Assembly (NCBI RefSeq): GCF_040812395.1
Contig: NZ_JBFNXH010000006.1
Coordinates: 317,490-381,489, forward strand
Length of the DNA stretch: 64,000 nt
Origin: Paenibacillus_E sp040812395
Lineage (GTDB): Bacteria; Bacillota; Bacilli; Paenibacillales; NBRC-103111
Direction of reading: 5' to 3'
Shown here: positions 23,689 through 33,156 of the stretch, in pieces
Position numbering within the stretch: position 1 is the first letter of the stretch
Layout of the letters: every line of letters starts with the position of its first letter
The notes under the pieces: generated by a model
What the model was told of the DNA's origin: nothing
The model's database searches: none
Seen by the model: the letters and a program-made list of their open reading frames with translations, nothing else
Program-made: the position numbers and the translations under genes

Positions 23689-24689
23689 GGGGCGTCAACT
23701 CTCTTACTTCCGTGATAAGAACCATCGGCAATTCGTGCCAGCCATGCCTGCTCTCGTAAATACCAATCTATCGTTTTCTCTAATCCGGTTTCGAATGTGT
23801 GGGAAGGCGTCCATCCCAGTACCCGGTGAATCTTCGCCGTATCCATCGCATATCGACGATCATGTCCGAGTCGGTCCGGTACATATTGGATCAACTCCTC
23901 TGATTTGCCAAGCTTGCTTAAGATGCACCGCACAATGTCGATGTTCGTCCATTCGTTTCGGCCGCCGATATTATAGACTTCGCCGGGGACGCCATCTTCA
24001 ATGACCCGTCCGATAGCTGCGCAGTGATCTTCTACATACAACCAATCCCGCACATGCAAGCCATCGCCGTATACGGGAATGGACTCATCGTGAAGCGCCC
24101 TTGCAATAATGAGCGGAATCAGCTTTTCCGGAAACTGTCTAGGGCCGTAGTTATTGGAACAACGGGTGATGACTGCTGGAAAGCCATACGTTTCAAAATA
24201 AGCTCTGACCAGCAGATCAGAACCAGCTTTGCTTGCCGAGTAAGGACTGTTTGGAGCCAGTGGCGTCGTTTCGGTAAAAGCCCCCTCCAGACCAAGTGTT
24301 CCATATACTTCATCCGTGGATATATGAATGAATTTCTTCACCTGATGCTGCCGCGCCGCCTCCAACAAGGTTTGCGTGCCAAGCACATTCGTAAGTACAA
24401 AAATACCAGGGTTATGAATGCTTCGATCCACATGCGACTCCGCCGCAAAGTGAACAACGACATCGACGCCTTTCCCCAAAAGCTCATTCAGAAGTGCCGT
24501 GTCACCGATATTTCCGTGCACAAATTCATAGCCAGGCTGCTCATCCAGCGCTGTAACGTTGTCCGGATTTCCTGCATACGTTAGCCAATCCAAGTTAATC
24601 AACCGATCTTGCGGATGGTGCTCTTTCCAATAATGAAGGAAGTTGCTGCCTATAAACCCCATGCCGCCAGTTACTAGAATCACCGACAT
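23685..24689 (-). CDS. rmlB: dTDP-glucose 4,6-dehydratase (RmlB/SpsJ)
   Basis: A 334-residue extended SDR with VTGGMGFIGSNFLHYW, HFAAESHVDRS, HISTDEVYG with the Thr-Asp-Glu catalytic set, YSASKAGSD with the YxxxK pair, and SNNYGPRQFPEKLIP. These together are specific to dTDP-glucose 4,6-dehydratase. It makes dTDP-4-keto-6-deoxyglucose. ATG 24689 overlaps the rmlA stop by one base and is preceded by AAAGGAGGATAG. Confidence 0.95.
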   Translation of the reverse strand: MSVILVTGGMGFIGSNFLHYWKEHHPQDRLINLDWLTYAGNPDNVTALDEQPGYEFVHGNIGDTALLNELLGKGVDVVVHFAAESHVDRSIHNPGIFVLTNVLGTQTLLEAARQHQVKKFIHISTDEVYGTLGLEGAFTETTPLAPNSPYSASKAGSDLLVRAYFETYGFPAVITRCSNNYGPRQFPEKLIPLIIARALHDESIPVYGDGLHVRDWLYVEDHCAAIGRVIEDGVPGEVYNIGGRNEWTNIDIVRCILSKLGKSEELIQYVPDRLGHDRRYAMDTAKIHRVLGWTPSHTFETGLEKTIDWYLREQAWLARIADGSYHGSKRVDAP

Positions 24690-25408
24690 TAGCTATCCTC
24701 CTTTCGTAGAAAAAGAGTGGCCTGGAAGAGCGATTCATGCGTACCTGCATCAATCCACCAGCCGGATAAGACCTGATGCTTAAGCAAGCCTACAGCGGCA
24801 TAGGCATTATTCACATCCGTAATCTCCAGTTCTCCCCGATCCGAGGGAGCCAGTGTTTTAATGATGTCAAATACAGTGGAATCGAAAAAGTAAATACCTG
24901 TAACCGCAAACGATGATTTGGGATGCTTGGGCTTTTCCGCAATGCTTTTAATAATGCCCCCCTTAATCTCAGGAACGCCATATCGCCTGGGATCATCTAC
25001 CTGCTTTAAAACGACCATTGCTCCCTCTTCCTGGGATGCATAGGCATTTATGAAAACCTCTAAAGAATCCTCGAATAAATTGTCGCCAAGAATAACGACA
25101 AACTTTTCGCCGGTGTGCACATACTCTTCAGCAAGTCCAAGCGCCTGCGCGATTCCTCCTGCTTTATCTTGAAGCTTGTAAGTAAGACGAACACCGAATT
25201 TCTCGCCACTTCCCAAATAATCCAAGTACAAACCTGCGGATTGCTTACCTGTGATCAGCAGTATATCTTGTATGCCAGCTTTGCTTAATTTCTCGACAGC
25301 ATATTGGATCATCGGGAGATTACCGACCGGAAGCAAATGTTTATTGATGATGTTCGTCAGAGGACGCAAACGGCTGCCGGTTCCTCCTGCCAGTACAACA
25401 CCCTTCAC
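24689..25408 (-). CDS. rmlA: Glucose-1-phosphate thymidylyltransferase (RmlA/SpsI type)
   Basis: A 239-residue nucleotidyltransferase. GTG 25408 (KGVVLAGGTGSRLRPLTN) is chosen since the conserved N-terminus starts there, with AAAGGGG 8 nt ahead. Other motifs are ILGDNLFEDSLE, VDDPRRYGVPEI, EKPKHPKSSFAVTGIY and SGWWIDAGTHESLF. It is shorter than enterobacterial RmlA (about 290) and similar in length and motifs to B. subtilis SpsI as I recall it. It charges glucose-1-phosphate with dTTP. It begins the rmlA-B-D-cgeB-cgeB-small basic gene operon; the gap of 226 bp to the giant repeat gene should hold the promoter. Confidence 0.92.
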   Translation of the reverse strand: MKGVVLAGGTGSRLRPLTNIINKHLLPVGNLPMIQYAVEKLSKAGIQDILLITGKQSAGLYLDYLGSGEKFGVRLTYKLQDKAGGIAQALGLAEEYVHTGEKFVVILGDNLFEDSLEVFINAYASQEEGAMVVLKQVDDPRRYGVPEIKGGIIKSIAEKPKHPKSSFAVTGIYFFDSTVFDIIKTLAPSDRGELEITDVNNAYAAVGLLKHQVLSGWWIDAGTHESLFQATLFLRKEDS

Positions 25409-25568
25409 AAGGCATACCCCTTTCCAAGCAATATCATCGTACATGTGGACACATCCACTTCTTTAATCATATGCTCTCGTGATAGTTGGAAATTGGACGA
25501 ATACCGCCGAATCGAAAATTGGTTGTTCAACTATGCGAAATAATGGCAAGCCCCCCTATTTATAACGC

Positions 25569-25613
25569 AAAATAACGGCAAGGCCGCAAAATCAGCGGGC
25601 ACATGCCGTTTTC
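25569..25613 (-). terminator. Likely terminator of the giant repeat gene
   Basis: Reading leftward, AACGGCATGTGCCCGC and GCGGCCTTGCCGTT form an imperfect stem around TGATTTT, followed by ATTTTGCG. The T-tract is short. Confidence 0.55.
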
Positions 25614-25634
25614 TATATCCAAGCGAAGCACTTT

Positions 25635-28600
25635 TTAATTTTTATGACCAATGGCAATCCAGTTTACAATGCCTTGCTGATCCTGCGAGTACTTCGCACG
25701 TACAACCGAGATCAACGCGGAATCGACTGATTTGTGTTTTATAGACACATAGCAGGCAGGATGATTCGTCATTGCCGTTAACACGTAACATTCATCCGCA
25801 AATTTCTCTTCGAAGATCAGCGTAACTTCGATGCTTTCATCCTGGATTTTCATTTCAAAAGGCGAAAGCCCGAACTGCTGCAGCGCATTCTTTTGCGACG
25901 AGGTGGTTTGAAGAACATTGCCGGCTAACTTCGTCAGCGTGAGCGCTCCGTCTACCACGTGCTCATTGCCCACGCTTCCTGAGCTCAGCTTCGTTCCGTG
26001 AATGCTGCCGGACACCAGCTTCGCTCCATCCACGGCCCCATCTGCGATATGATAGCTGCTGATGATGCCAGGCGCCAGCTTGCTCCCATCAATACTGGCA
26101 GCTGCCAGCTTCGAGCCAAACAGCGCACTGTCAGCCACATGGATGCTGGAGATTGAGCCCGGCGAAAGTTTGCTGCCATCGATACTGCTTGCTGCAAGCT
26201 TCGTACCATCCACAGCGCCTTCGGCCAAGTGACCGCTGCTCACAGCTCCCGCCGTCAGCTTGCTGCCGTCCACGCTGCCTTCGGCCAGCTTCGCTCCATC
26301 CACGGCCCCGTCGACCAAATGGCCGGTGTTCACCGCTCCCTCCATCAACCTGTTGCCGTCCACACTATTCGCCGCAAGATGATAGCTGCCAATAGCCCCA
26401 AACACCAGTTTACTGCCATCCACACTGCCTGGTGCGAGCTTCGTGCCGAACAGCGCACCTTCAGCTAGATGTTCACTGCTTACCGATCCTGGCGCCAATT
26501 TACGGCCGTCTACACTGCCTGCAGCCAGCTTGCTGCCGTCTACGCTGCCATCGGCCAGTTTGGCTCCTTCCACAGACCCATCGGCGAGGTGATCTCTGCT
26601 TACCGCTCCTTCCGCCAGCTTAGTTCCGTCCACACTGCCTTCGGCCAGCTTGGATCCCTCTACAGCGCTATCTGCGAGATGGCTGCTGCTTACTGATCCT
26701 CTTGCCAGTTTGCTGCCATCAACACTGCCTGGCGCCAACTTCACTCCTTCTACGGCCCCGTCGGCGAGATGCTTACTGGACACAGCCCCTGCACTCAGCT
26801 TACTTCCGTCTACACTGCCTACCGCCAGTTTCGCTCCGCCCACAGCTCCGTCGACAAGATGAGCTTTGTCTACAGCCCCGGGTGCCAGCCTGCTGCCATC
26901 CACGCTGTCTACGGCCAGTTTCGCTCCATTCACGGCACCGTCGACAAGATGAATGCTGCCCACAGACCCGACTGTCAGCTTGCTGCTATCCACACTGCCT
27001 GCGGCAAGCTTCGCACCGTCCACAGCACCGTCTGCCAAGTGAGCGCTGTTCACAGCTCCCGCGGTCAGCTTGGTGCCGTCCACGCTGCCTTCGGCCAGCT
27101 TCGAGCTATTCACTGCACCGTCAGTCAAATGGTCGGTACTCACGGCTCCGGCAGTCAATTTGCTGCCATTTACACTGCCAGCCGCCAGCTTCGGCCCAAC
27201 CACTGCACTCTCAGCGAGATGATCACTAATCACAGCGCCAAATATCAACTTACTGCTATCCACACTGCCAGCCGACAAATGATAACTGCTTATAGCTCCC
27301 GACGCCAGCTTGGTGCCGTCAATGCTGCCTGCAGCCAGTTTTGCACCGAACAACGTGCCATCCGCGAGGTGATCGCCGCTCACCGCACCAGCTGTAAGCT
27401 TGCTGCCATCCACACTGCCTGCAGCAAGCTTCGCTCCATCTACCGCACCGTCTACGAGATGGCCGTTGCCTACCGAGCCATGTGTCAGCTTGGTGCCATC
27501 CACGCTGCCTGCTGCTAGTTTCGAGCTATCGACGACACTATCTGCGAGATGAAAGCTGCTAATCGCGCCAGCCACAAGTTTACTGCCATCTACGCTGCCG
27601 GATGCTAATTTCTCGCTAGTGACGGCACCCGCAGCCAGATGCTCACTGGTAACCGCACCTTCGACAAGTTTACTGCTATCTACACTGCCTGGTGCCAACT
27701 TCGCTCCATTGATGGCACCGATAGCAATATGATCGCTGTTTACAGAGCCCGTCACCAGCTTGCTGCTGTCAATGCTTCCCCTTGCCAGCTTCCCGCCGTT
27801 AACCGCACCGTCTATAATATGGTCACTCGTAACAGAACCATGTGCCAACTTGCTGCTATCCACGCTGCTCTCTGCAAGCTTATGACCGTCTACCGCTCCC
27901 GGGGCTAGATGTCCCCCGCTCACAGCGCCTTCAGCCAACTTCGTTCCGTCCACCGCACTGTCTGTCAAATGTTCACGGCTGACTGCGTTAACGGCAAGCT
28001 TGCTGCCATCTACACTGCCTGTGGATAACTTTGCTCCCGTTACCGCACTGTCAGTGAGATGCTCATTACTGACTGCGCCTGCAGTCAACTTCGTGCCATC
28101 CACACTGCCCGTCGCTAACTTCGCCCCATAGACGGAGCTATCGGCCAGATGATAATTGCTTACCGCACCAATTGAAAGCTTGCTGCCATCCACCGCATTC
28201 ACAGCAAGCTTATCGTTGTCTACAGCTCCAGAAGCAAGGTGGTCGCTGCTCACAGCGCCCTGCGCCAGCTTATCGCCATTCACGCTGCCTACAGCTAGAT
28301 GATCGCTCGTGATTATGCCCGCTTTCAGCTTTGTTCCATCTATGCTGTCCTTCGCTAATTTCTCACTATTCACGGCACCATCCGCAAGGTTCTCGCTGCT
28401 TACCGTACGTGCTGCCAGTTTCGAACCCGTGACAGCGCCATCGGCCAAGTGACGCGCACTGAACGCCCCTGCAACCAGCTTGCTGCCGTGAATACTTTCG
28501 TTAGCTAACTTTGCCGCTGTAATCGCTCCATCAGCGATATGTTCGCTGTTTACAGCTTTCCCTGATATTTTGCGGCTTGTAACACTGGCATCAGCCAATT

Positions 28601-31022
28601 TAGCCTCTGTGACGGCATCAGCATCTAATTTCCCTGTCGTGACCGAATGATTCTGAAGAATCCAGGCAGACACCGATCCAGCTTGCAGGTGATGCGTTCC
28701 GACAGCTCCGTTTGCCAGCTTCTCTTCCGTTACCGCTCCTTGGGCGATCGTCTCTGCTGTAATGGATCGTTCTACGAGTTTGCTGCCTTCCAAGCTGCGG
28801 TCGGCGAAAATGCCAAGTGTGATCGAGCCTTGAGCCAAGTGATCTGAAGTAATCACGCCCGGCTTTATATGAACGCTATCAATAATGCTCTCTTGAAGAT
28901 GACGGCTTTCGACTGTCATCGAGGCAATTTTAGAGCTGGTCACAGCTTCTTCGGCGATTTTACTCGTCGTGATCGTCTGGTCCTGCATGTGTTTAGTCGT
29001 AATCGCTTCCTCAGCAATGTGTTCGCGATGAACCGCAGACCAATCAATCTGCTCCTCCCCGATAGCACGGTCTGCCACATGTTCAGAACGGATAACACCC
29101 GTTCCCAGTTTTTCTCCGGTAACAACACCATTTTGAAGATGTTCTGTTTGTATAGCCCCCAGAGAAATATGCGATCCTGAAACCGCTCCTTCCAATAAGT
29201 GGCTGCTTCCAACAATGCCTTCTTGCAAATGCGCCATTGTGATCGCATCAGGTGCGATTTTATCTGAAGTGACACTTTCTTCCTTCAGCTTCGGCGTGTC
29301 GACACTCCCGTCCGCTAAATTCAGATTCGTGACAGCCCCCGCTTCAAGCTTTGCGCTGGATATAGCGCCGTCGGAAAGATGCGCATTTTGGATCGCTTCC
29401 TGCTCAATATGCCGCGTCTTAATGGCGCTTTCAGCCAATTTAGTCGAAGTTATGGATTCATCCTGAAGCTTCGAGGTCGAGATGATATTGTCTGCAAGAT
29501 GCCAATTCTGAATGGCTCCTTGACGAATATGTCTTTCCTCGATAATGCTTTCACTTAATTTAGTTGTCGTTATGGATTCATCTAGAAGCTTTGAAGTAGA
29601 GATGATGTTGTCAGCAAGGTGCGCGTTCTCAATTGCTCCGAGGCGAATGTGTTTTTCCTCGATGATATTTTCAGCTAATTTGACCGAAGTAATCAATCCG
29701 TCCTGGAGCTTGGCACTTGAAATGATCCCATCTGCAAGATGCGGAGTCTGGATCGCATGCTTGTTAATATGCTTACTTTCTACAATGTTTCCTGCTAATT
29801 TAGCAGAAGTAATCGATTCGTCTTGAAGAAGAGCCGTATAAATAGCGCCATCTACAATATGTTCGGAGTTAATCGTATGCGCAGCAATGTGTTGACTGGT
29901 AATTGCGCCATTCGCGATATGTTCATTTTGAATAGAAGCTTGCTGCAGGTGTCTCGGCGCAATGGATAGCGAAGCAATTTTCTGACTTGTTACCGCTTGA
30001 TTGGCCAACTGATCCTCATGTACAGCTTGCGGTGCCAACTTGGCCGTCGTTATCGCCTCGTCCTGCACATGAAAACTCTCCACTGTGCTGCCAGCTAGGT
30101 GTGCCGCTACTATTTGGTTTGGCGCAATGTTTCGGCTTTGCACACTTCCATCTGCCAAATGTTCATTGCCTACACTTTCCGCTTGGATATGCACCGAGGC
30201 AATACTGGCATTGGCGATTTTTCCTTCCGTCACAGCCTGATCCTTAATTTTATCCGAGGTGACGGATGCATCCGTTAATTTAGCGGTATCGATACTATAA
30301 TTGGATAGATGCTTCGCTTGCACCGCGCCGCTATGGATTTTATCGGAAGTAATCGCCTGATTGTCGATAAGCTCGCTGGTGATCACCATTTCAGATAAAT
30401 GCTGCGAGAGAATGGAGCCGTCAGCTAATTTAGAAGAATCGATCGTCTGATCAGCTAGCTTCTCAGAGGTTATGCTGTTAATGAGCAGCTTGCTTCCCGT
30501 GATAGAGTGATCTTGTATTTTGTCACCAGAAATGCTCTGCGACGCAATATGCTCGTCATGTATGGCATTGATCGCGATCTTGTCTCCAGTTACACTGGCC
30601 GGAGCCAGCTTGGATTGTTCGATGGCGTAGTCCTTAATCGCCCTGGAACCGATACTCATCGGTTTAATTTTACTTTCATCCACCGAACGATTGGCAATCT
30701 TTTCCGAGGTGACCGCTTCTTCTACAATATCGTCGGTATATACAACAGGGTTGACGAATTTACCGGTTTTACGCTCCGATAACAGCAGAAGCGGCGGAGC
30801 GGGTGTCGCTGTATTTAAAACATTAATGCGCTGAACGGGTTTACCTGACTGAATCGTCTCTGATGGAAGGGAATTGCTTGTTCCTTTCGGCTGCGAGAAT
30901 GTCTCCGTTTTTTCCTGATTAGCTGAGGCAGGTGTAGGATCACTCTCATCGAGCCATCTCAGCTCATTCGTTTTGGTGCTCACCTTTTGCATATAAGACC
31001 TACTGCTCTTACGCTTAGTCAT
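25635..31022 (-). CDS. Giant decapeptide-repeat protein (160 repeats), candidate surface filament
   Basis: A 1795-residue protein. ATG 31022 follows GGAGAGGAGCCT; the frame upstream of it is not supported by a ribosome site. Residues 1-100 are unique and polar, with a Lys/Arg/Ser start, a central Pro/Ala/Thr stretch and no signal peptide. Residues 101-1700 are decapeptide repeats in unbroken register, 160 units of the form x-x-[AS]-[VI]-x-x-x-[KH]-[LI]-[AT], such as DGAVDGAKLA, EGSVDGSKLT and AGAVSSGHLA. In the later part a 30-residue super-repeat (two K-type, one H-type) is evident. Residues 1701-1795 form a distinct end with one aromatic-rich strand and WIAIGHKN. Such repeats occur in phage tail fibres and surface adhesins and should form a beta-solenoid or trimeric rod. 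Ser/Thr abundance makes it a plausible glycan acceptor. Confidence 0.85.
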   Translation of the reverse strand: MTKRKSSRSYMQKVSTKTNELRWLDESDPTPASANQEKTETFSQPKGTSNSLPSETIQSGKPVQRINVLNTATPAPPLLLLSERKTGKFVNPVVYTDDIVEEAVTSEKIANRSVDESKIKPMSIGSRAIKDYAIEQSKLAPASVTGDKIAINAIHDEHIASQSISGDKIQDHSITGSKLLINSITSEKLADQTIDSSKLADGSILSQHLSEMVITSELIDNQAITSDKIHSGAVQAKHLSNYSIDTAKLTDASVTSDKIKDQAVTEGKIANASIASVHIQAESVGNEHLADGSVQSRNIAPNQIVAAHLAGSTVESFHVQDEAITTAKLAPQAVHEDQLANQAVTSQKIASLSIAPRHLQQASIQNEHIANGAITSQHIAAHTINSEHIVDGAIYTALLQDESITSAKLAGNIVESKHINKHAIQTPHLADGIISSAKLQDGLITSVKLAENIIEEKHIRLGAIENAHLADNIISTSKLLDESITTTKLSESIIEERHIRQGAIQNWHLADNIISTSKLQDESITSTKLAESAIKTRHIEQEAIQNAHLSDGAISSAKLEAGAVTNLNLADGSVDTPKLKEESVTSDKIAPDAITMAHLQEGIVGSSHLLEGAVSGSHISLGAIQTEHLQNGVVTGEKLGTGVIRSEHVADRAIGEEQIDWSAVHREHIAEEAITTKHMQDQTITTSKIAEEAVTSSKIASMTVESRHLQESIIDSVHIKPGVITSDHLAQGSITLGIFADRSLEGSKLVERSITAETIAQGAVTEEKLANGAVGTHHLQAGSVSAWILQNHSVTTGKLDADAVTEAKLADASVTSRKISGKAVNSEHIADGAITAAKLANESIHGSKLVAGAFSARHLADGAVTGSKLAARTVSSENLADGAVNSEKLAKDSIDGTKLKAGIITSDHLAVGSVNGDKLAQGAVSSDHLASGAVDNDKLAVNAVDGSKLSIGAVSNYHLADSSVYGAKLATGSVDGTKLTAGAVSNEHLTDSAVTGAKLSTGSVDGSKLAVNAVSREHLTDSAVDGTKLAEGAVSGGHLAPGAVDGHKLAESSVDSSKLAHGSVTSDHIIDGAVNGGKLARGSIDSSKLVTGSVNSDHIAIGAINGAKLAPGSVDSSKLVEGAVTSEHLAAGAVTSEKLASGSVDGSKLVAGAISSFHLADSVVDSSKLAAGSVDGTKLTHGSVGNGHLVDGAVDGAKLAAGSVDGSKLTAGAVSGDHLADGTLFGAKLAAGSIDGTKLASGAISSYHLSAGSVDSSKLIFGAVISDHLAESAVVGPKLAAGSVNGSKLTAGAVSTDHLTDGAVNSSKLAEGSVDGTKLTAGAVNSAHLADGAVDGAKLAAGSVDSSKLTVGSVGSIHLVDGAVNGAKLAVDSVDGSRLAPGAVDKAHLVDGAVGGAKLAVGSVDGSKLSAGAVSSKHLADGAVEGVKLAPGSVDGSKLARGSVSSSHLADSAVEGSKLAEGSVDGTKLAEGAVSRDHLADGSVEGAKLADGSVDGSKLAAGSVDGRKLAPGSVSSEHLAEGALFGTKLAPGSVDGSKLVFGAIGSYHLAANSVDGNRLMEGAVNTGHLVDGAVDGAKLAEGSVDGSKLTAGAVSSGHLAEGAVDGTKLAASSIDGSKLSPGSISSIHVADSALFGSKLAAASIDGSKLAPGIISSYHIADGAVDGAKLVSGSIHGTKLSSGSVGNEHVVDGALTLTKLAGNVLQTTSSQKNALQQFGLSPFEMKIQDESIEVTLIFEEKFADECYVLTAMTNHPACYVSIKHKSVDSALISVVRAKYSQDQQGIVNWIAIGHKN

Positions 31023-31170
31023 AGGCTCCTCTCCTATTCTCCACGAATTAGTCATTTGCAATATATTCACGCTTGGAGGGAGATGTACGTTAGCCCTTGA
31101 AAATGTGCGCTCACCTAGATAAAATGGTCGATTTCCTATCCTGACTAACTGACTCGTGGTACTTGCTCGT

Positions 31171-32430
31171 TTATTTATGAAGATATGTATGGACGAGCCG
31201 CCGCACGGCATCATTCAACAATTCGCTATCAGGTGCGGGGACAGCATCATCCTTTAATTGGTATTTCATCTTCAGCTGCATAATACGTTCCACGCTTTGG
31301 TCAATTGTATCCATCGGTATCCGCTTGTCTTGGACAGCTTTCCGAAGCGCCCCAATGACGGTTACGGCTTTGTCATAATCATGACCGACCAGCACGACGT
31401 CCGCTCCGGCAAGCACGGCTGTAACCGACGCTTCACCAAGCTCGTTATGCGTGGTGATAGCTCCCATCGTCATGTCGTCGGTGATGATCAATCCCTGAAA
31501 CCCCATCTCCTGCCGCAGCAAATCCGTCATGATCTTCTTCGACATCGAGGACGGATGCTGGGCATCTACTGTCGGCAGCAAAATATGAGCCACCATCACG
31601 GCTTCCGCCTGATTCTTGATCGCTTCCGCGAAAGGAACCAGTTCCAGCTTGCGCAGCCGGGTTACATCATGCTGCACAATCGGAAGCCCGACATGCGAAT
31701 CAACCGATGTATCGCCATGACCGGGGAAATGCTTCACAACCGGCATCACATGCTGGTCTCGCAGCCCTTTCATCGTCTGAATTCCCATCCTGCTCACGAT
31801 CGAAGCGTTCGCACCATAAGAACGCTCCCCAATGACGGGGTTTTTCGGATTGCTGTTAATATCCAGCACGGGGGCGAAATCAACGTTTAGTCCGTAGGCG
31901 CTCAACTCTTTCCCCAGCATAGAACCTACACCGTAAGCAAATTCCGTGCTGCCCATCCTACCGATCTCTTTGTTCGACGGTGTTTTCTCGATATCATCAG
32001 GAAGACGCGTTACTTTGCCCCCTTCTTCATCGACGCCTAGCCATAGTGGAAGTTTGTTCCCTATATTCGTATGTTTCAACCCATCTGCCAGCGAGGCGAG
32101 CTGAATCGTGTTTTTCACATTGCTTTTGTACAAAATAATGCCGCCAACATGATAGGTTTCAATCAGCTCACGTGTATGCAGGTTCATGTCTGTCCCGTCA
32201 ATGCCTGCGAAGATGAGCTGACCGATCTTCTCTTCAGCAGACATTGCCTGAAGTTTAGCTTGGATGGCATCCGCTGCAGGAGCAGAAGCAGCAATTGGCG
32301 AGGTTGGCCGCTCCGATGCCTGAAGTGAAGATCGGCTGCTGGCTGCTCCGCCAAAACATCCCGTTAACAGCAACATACTAACGCTGCTCCATAAACTCCA
32401 CTTGGTCAATATGTGCGCAAATCGGCGCAT
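31171..32430 (-). CDS. NagZ-like beta-N-acetylhexosaminidase lipoprotein (GH3)
   Basis: A 419-residue glycoside hydrolase family 3 protein. ATG 32430 follows GAGGAAGGTG. A lipoprotein signal (MRRFAHILTKW..., lipobox LLLTGC) places it on the outer face of the membrane. KHFPGHGDTSVDSHVGLP contains the NagZ Lys-His pair and the flexible-loop Asp-His dyad. ITDDMTMGAI contains the nucleophile Asp. It removes non-reducing GlcNAc from muropeptides and cell-wall fragments. It is upstream of the giant repeat gene on the same strand, 148 bp away, but no functional link to it is evident. Motifs make the family assignment secure. Confidence 0.9.
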   Translation of the reverse strand: MRRFAHILTKWSLWSSVSMLLLTGCFGGAASSRSSLQASERPTSPIAASAPAADAIQAKLQAMSAEEKIGQLIFAGIDGTDMNLHTRELIETYHVGGIILYKSNVKNTIQLASLADGLKHTNIGNKLPLWLGVDEEGGKVTRLPDDIEKTPSNKEIGRMGSTEFAYGVGSMLGKELSAYGLNVDFAPVLDINSNPKNPVIGERSYGANASIVSRMGIQTMKGLRDQHVMPVVKHFPGHGDTSVDSHVGLPIVQHDVTRLRKLELVPFAEAIKNQAEAVMVAHILLPTVDAQHPSSMSKKIMTDLLRQEMGFQGLIITDDMTMGAITTHNELGEASVTAVLAGADVVLVGHDYDKAVTVIGALRKAVQDKRIPMDTIDQSVERIMQLKMKYQLKDDAVPAPDSELLNDAVRRLVHTYLHK

Positions 32431-32564
32431 GGCTTTCACCTTCCTCATTCCATTCGATAAGATAAGCATTGACGGTTTGTGGATGGAAAATACGACATCC
32501 TCCTAATGACAGCTCAGGGATAGATATGATATGATAGTTTGCAAGAATAAAGCGTTTTCATTTG

Positions 32565-32651
32565 GAAAAAAGCAACCCCGTTCGAAAGTCGGGTACGCAA
32601 AACCGCGGGTCTACGGCGCTGTTGACGAACGCGCTAGGATAGCCGGGTTAC
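32565..32651 (+). ncRNA. c-di-GMP-I (GEMM) riboswitch
   Basis: The conserved GEMM order is present: AGCAACCCCG, a GAAA tetraloop in TTCGAAAGTCGGGT, ACGCAAAACC, then a second arm ending GGATAGCCGGGTTACC. The GAAA-loop hairpin (CCCCG/CGGG), the ACGCAAA join and the terminal GTTACC all match the consensus. It should bind cyclic di-GMP. It is followed 16 nt later by an intrinsic terminator and then by the 83-residue gene at 32739, so control by transcription termination is likely. Whether ligand turns expression on or off cannot be told by eye. Confidence 0.9.
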
Positions 32652-32666
32652 CCTAATCAGTTGCGA

Positions 32667-32696
32667 ATAGTCGCCTGCTTAGGGCGGCTTTTTTGC
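32667..32696 (+). terminator. Intrinsic terminator, probable riboswitch expression platform
   Basis: AGTCGCC / GGGCGGCT stem (one G-U) with six T residues directly after it, immediately following the c-di-GMP aptamer. Confidence 0.8.
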
Positions 32697-32738
32697 TTGG
32701 TTCGGCCCACATTCATGAACAGGAAAAGAGGTCCGTCT

Positions 32739-32990
32739 ATGAGAAAACCTATGTCCAGGCTATTCACAGATGTACGGCCGCGTCAGAATGAAAGCTTGAT
32801 CTCCGTTCTGAACCATTCACTGCCCTTGATCGCCGCTCTTGAGCAAATCGCTCGCTGTAAGCACTGTACGAGTATTTCCGAGCCAGCTTCGAGAACACCT
32901 GTTCAATGTACCAAGTTCGCCGGGTCCCAAGTTCCGATCTCCGTCAACCTCGCCGCCTGCCATAGATGCGGGGAATATAAGTCTAATTAG
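32739..32990 (+). CDS. Small Cys-rich protein under a c-di-GMP riboswitch
   Basis: An 83-residue protein. ATG 32739 has AGAGGT 6 nt upstream; an ATG further upstream would lie within the terminator. Cysteines sit in two CxxC pairs, CKHC at 40-43 and CHRC at 74-77, with another Cys at 57, as in a zinc ribbon. The first 40 residues include a hydrophobic but not transmembrane stretch, SLISVLNHSLPLIAALEQ. There is no signal peptide. The gene is bounded by the riboswitch terminator and by its own terminator at 33005, so it is a one-gene regulon. Family unknown. Confidence 0.7.
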   Translation: MRKPMSRLFTDVRPRQNESLISVLNHSLPLIAALEQIARCKHCTSISEPASRTPVQCTKFAGSQVPISVNLAACHRCGEYKSN

Positions 32991-33004
32991 AAAATTTTCT
33001 CCTA

Positions 33005-33030
33005 AACAGCCGCTAGGCTGTTTTTTTCTT
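33005..33030 (+). terminator. Intrinsic terminator
   Basis: AACAGCC / GGCTGTT stem with GCTA loop and seven T residues, 15 nt after the small Cys-rich gene. Confidence 0.9.
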
Positions 33031-33156
33031 TCGTTCGCGTCCATCCCCTGCCCCAATCGACAATTGATTCTTTTATCTTTCTGTGGCAAGATTAGCGAAG
33101 TAGATCAAAGTCTTTCATAAAAAACCCATGAGTGTATGAACAGGAGTTACTTACCT

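Noticed and set aside
30000..31000. Giant repeat protein as a prophage tail fibre
   Set aside because: Repeats resemble tail fibres, but no capsid, tail, lysis or integrase gene occurs in the window; kept only as an alternative.
25635..31022. Long open frames on the opposite strand of the giant repeat gene
   Set aside because: They follow from the repeat periodicity; none has a ribosome site and the minus-strand product is coherent from end to end.
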